From Pelomonas saccharophila_A (GTDB taxonomy: Bacteria > Pseudomonadota > Gammaproteobacteria > Burkholderiales > Burkholderiaceae_C): 64,000 nucleotides of DNA. The notes beneath the pieces are model-generated. The model saw only the letters and a program-made list of their open reading frames with translations. It did not search any database and was not told the origin of the DNA. The stretch lies in contig NZ_JAVDXU010000001.1 of NCBI RefSeq assembly GCF_031458095.1, forward strand, positions 248,001 through 312,000. Reading direction: 5' to 3'. The position numbers and the translations under genes were made by a program. Positions 62,291 to 64,000 of the stretch are shown here, piece after piece (position 1 is the stretch's first letter; every line of letters starts with the position of its first letter).

Positions 62291-63316
62291 TCAGTCCTTG
62301 TTGCTGACTCCGGCGCTCTCGAAGCTCGCCATGTCGGCCAGCAGCGCACAGGCCGCCGTCAGCAGCGGCCAGGCCAGGGCGGCGCCGCTGCCCTCGCCCA
62401 GGCGCAGGTCCAGGTCGAGCAGCGGGCGCGCGCCCAGCTGCTGCAGCCAGCGCGCGTGCGGTCCTTCAGCCGAGCGATGCGCGAACACGCAGGCCGCAAG
62501 CACGCCGGGGCGCAGCGCCTCGGCCAGCGCCACGGCGGCCGTCGTGATGAAGCCGTCGACGACGACGACGCGGCGCTGGGCCGCGGCGGCGATGACGCTG
62601 CCGGCCATGGTGACGATCTCGAAGCCACCGAGCGCCGCGGCGACCTGCAACGGTGTCTGCGCAGCGGCATTGGCCGCCAGGGCCTCGCCAAGGATGCCGA
62701 GCTTGCGCGCCACGCCGGCGTCGTCCAGCCCTGTGCCCCGGCCCACGCAATCGGCCAGCGGCAGGCCGGTCAGGCGCTGCATCAGCAGGCTGGCCGACGA
62801 GGTGTTGCCGATGCCCATCTCGCCCAGCAGCAGCGCATTGCCGGGCAGGCGCTCGGCCAGGGCCATGCCATTGCGCAGCGCGCGCTCGGCCTGTTCGATG
62901 GACATCGCCGGTCCGGCGCTCGCGTCCGCCGTGCCGGCCGCGATGCGCAAATCGACGGCGCCCTCAGCCAGCGACGCATCGACGCCGCAGTCGGCGATCG
63001 TCAGCGCCAGGCCCTGCTGGCGGGCCAGCACAGAAACGGCCGCACCGCCGGCCAGCATATTGGCCACCATCTGCGGCGTGACCTCGCGCGGATAGGCTGA
63101 CACGCCGCGCCGCGACAGGCCATGGTCGGCCGCATAGACGACGAGTTGCGGTTGCTGCAGCGCGGGTTTCTCAACACCCTGGATCAGCGCGAGCTGCAGG
63201 GCCAGCGCCTCGATGCGGCCCAGGGCGCCCAAAGGCTTGGTCTTGTGGTCGAGGGCATGCTGGACGCGCGCGGCAAATCCAGGCTCAGCCAGGGCTGGCA
63301 GTTCGGAGAAGTTCAT
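62291..63316 (-). CDS. cobT: Nicotinate-nucleotide-dimethylbenzimidazole phosphoribosyltransferase
   Basis: The 341-residue CobT makes alpha-ribazole-5'-phosphate. It has KTKPLGALGRIEALALQLA, ADHGLSRRGVSAYPREVT, GEMGIGNTSSAS, CVGRGTGLDD and the catalytic Glu in LRLGEGSGAALA. The start at MNFSELPAL (63316) is preferred to eight codons upstream. It is 4 bases from the CobD-like stop. Confidence 0.97.
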   Translation of the reverse strand: MNFSELPALAEPGFAARVQHALDHKTKPLGALGRIEALALQLALIQGVEKPALQQPQLVVYAADHGLSRRGVSAYPREVTPQMVANMLAGGAAVSVLARQQGLALTIADCGVDASLAEGAVDLRIAAGTADASAGPAMSIEQAERALRNGMALAERLPGNALLLGEMGIGNTSSASLLMQRLTGLPLADCVGRGTGLDDAGVARKLGILGEALAANAAAQTPLQVAAALGGFEIVTMAGSVIAAAAQRRVVVVDGFITTAAVALAEALRPGVLAACVFAHRSAEGPHARWLQQLGARPLLDLDLRLGEGSGAALAWPLLTAACALLADMASFESAGVSNKD

Positions 63317-63320
63317 GGGA

Positions 63321-64000
63321 TCAGCCGACGAGGTTGGCAAGAGTCAGCAGCGCCAGCAGCAGCATCCACAGCACGACCGAGCGCCAGACCAGGCCGACGA
63401 CGCTTTGCAGATGGCCCAGTTGGGGCGGCGCACCGGCCGTCGAGCCGGCGGCACCGGTGGACTCGGGCTCGAAGCCGGCATCGAAGGTCTTGCTGCGGTC
63501 CGGCGTCACGCCGGGCGCGGCCGCACCGCCGAGCTGCAGGCCGACGGCGCCGGCCGCTGACGCGAGGATGATGCCTTCGTTGGAATGCAGCCAGAGGCTG
63601 GCATCGCGGCGCCAGCCGTTCACGGCTTCCTCGAAGTTGCCGACGATGGCAAAGCCGGTGGCCGTCAGCCGCGCCGGCACATGGTCGATGAGGCCGAAGG
63701 CCTGGCGCGACAGCGCGAGCAGGCGCGGGTTGGTCGGCGCGTCCAGCGTGCGGCTCTTAAAGGCCCAGTAGCGGCCGGCGAACTCGGCCATCCGGTAGAG
63801 CACGGCGCCGGCCGGGCCGAGGCCGAGGGTCGAGCAGACGATGAACCAGAAGAACACGCCGAAGACATGGCGGTGTGCCGCCAGCAGCGAATGCTCGATG
63901 ACGTGGCGGATCAACTCGGTACGCGGCAGCTCGCTGGCATCCAGATGTCGCCACTCGGCCAGCAACTGGCGTGCGGTGGCGTCGTCGCCCCGCTCGAGGG
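63321..64000 (-). CDS. CobD/CbiB family protein (5' end outside window)
   Basis: The visible 3' part (226 codons) is polytopic: VFGVFFWFIVCSTLGLGPAGAVLYRMAEF, LIDHVPARLTATGFAIVGNFEEAVNGWR, a Pro/Gly-rich loop, and a last helix VLWMLLLALLTLANLVG. These match the betaproteobacterial CobD/CbiB group, which adds aminopropanol (phosphate) to cobyric acid. The segment between VGLQLGG and the end is less conserved. It heads the cobD-cobT-cobS-cobC transcript as far as seen. Any cobalamin riboswitch would lie beyond 64000. Confidence 0.88.
   Translation of the reverse strand, partial: LERGDDATARQLLAEWRHLDASELPRTELIRHVIEHSLLAAHRHVFGVFFWFIVCSTLGLGPAGAVLYRMAEFAGRYWAFKSRTLDAPTNPRLLALSRQAFGLIDHVPARLTATGFAIVGNFEEAVNGWRRDASLWLHSNEGIILASAAGAVGLQLGGAAAPGVTPDRSKTFDAGFEPESTGAAGSTAGAPPQLGHLQSVVGLVWRSVVLWMLLLALLTLANLVG

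Noticed and set aside
61525..62349. Upstream extension of the CobC-like frame across cobS (448 codons in total)
   Set aside because: The upstream part is an out-of-frame reading of cobS; the protein proper begins at 61524 where the phosphatase fold starts.

Overview
The window reads as a chromosomal segment of a GC-rich betaproteobacterium of the order Burkholderiales, most likely near Roseateles/Mitsuaria/Rubrivivax (Sphaerotilaceae or Comamonadaceae-like). I infer this from protein character (dnaE, ribF-ileS-lspA, YajQ, an XrtA/PEP-CTERM TPR protein, a LigE-type ligase), strong third-position GC, and frequent 4-base ATGA/GTGA or TGATG gene overlaps. Coding density is very high. No gap between genes exceeds about 250 bases. 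I see no rRNA, tRNA, CRISPR array, insertion sequence or prophage.

Layout. 1-9.7 kb: partial patatin phospholipase, dnaE, a secreted family 43 glycosidase with a hypothetical partner, a cyclophilin, and Fur-boxed feoAB. 9.8-21.6 kb: a divergent signalling island. Leftward lie a receiver/pseudokinase, a substrate-binding-protein sensor and a 1280-residue hybrid kinase. Rightward lie two membrane hybrid kinases and an HD-GYP c-di-GMP phosphodiesterase. 21.7-28.9 kb: TrhO, an alpha/beta hydrolase, then an aotJQMOP-type arginine/ornithine uptake operon with a duplicated binding protein. 28.9-33.6 kb (leftward): envelope proteins, an M3 oligopeptidase and a coiled-coil periplasmic protein. 33.7-39.1 kb: YaeQ, a small GNAT protein, argG, a LexA-boxed 26-codon microgene, and ligE-murB facing yajQ and a retropepsin-like protease. 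39.1-43.1 kb: PrsT-type TPR protein and a PEP-CTERM protein with a sigma-54 promoter. 43.2-53.6 kb: an acyl-CoA dehydrogenase pair, DUF3617, RsuA-type pseudouridine synthase, ribF, ileS, lspA and a PAS histidine kinase. 53.6-61 kb: quinone oxidoreductase, DMT exporter, RluA-type synthase, SDR, Tim44-domain protein, S9 peptidase, acyltransferase. 61-64 kb (leftward): cobalamin nucleotide-loop assembly genes (CobD/CbiB-like, cobT, cobS, cobC-like).

Most interesting: (1) a 26-codon gene with a strong Shine-Dalgarno just downstream of a CTG-N10-CAG LexA box, a candidate undescribed SOS-induced microprotein; (2) the divergent signalling island, in which a binding protein, a receiver fused to a kinase that lost its phospho-acceptor histidine, and three hybrid kinases sharing an unnamed C-terminal module appear to converge on an HD-GYP enzyme; (3) a dispersed hairpin repeat with covarying stems, in three copies between or at the ends of genes, plus a related element inserted in frame in a receiver domain.
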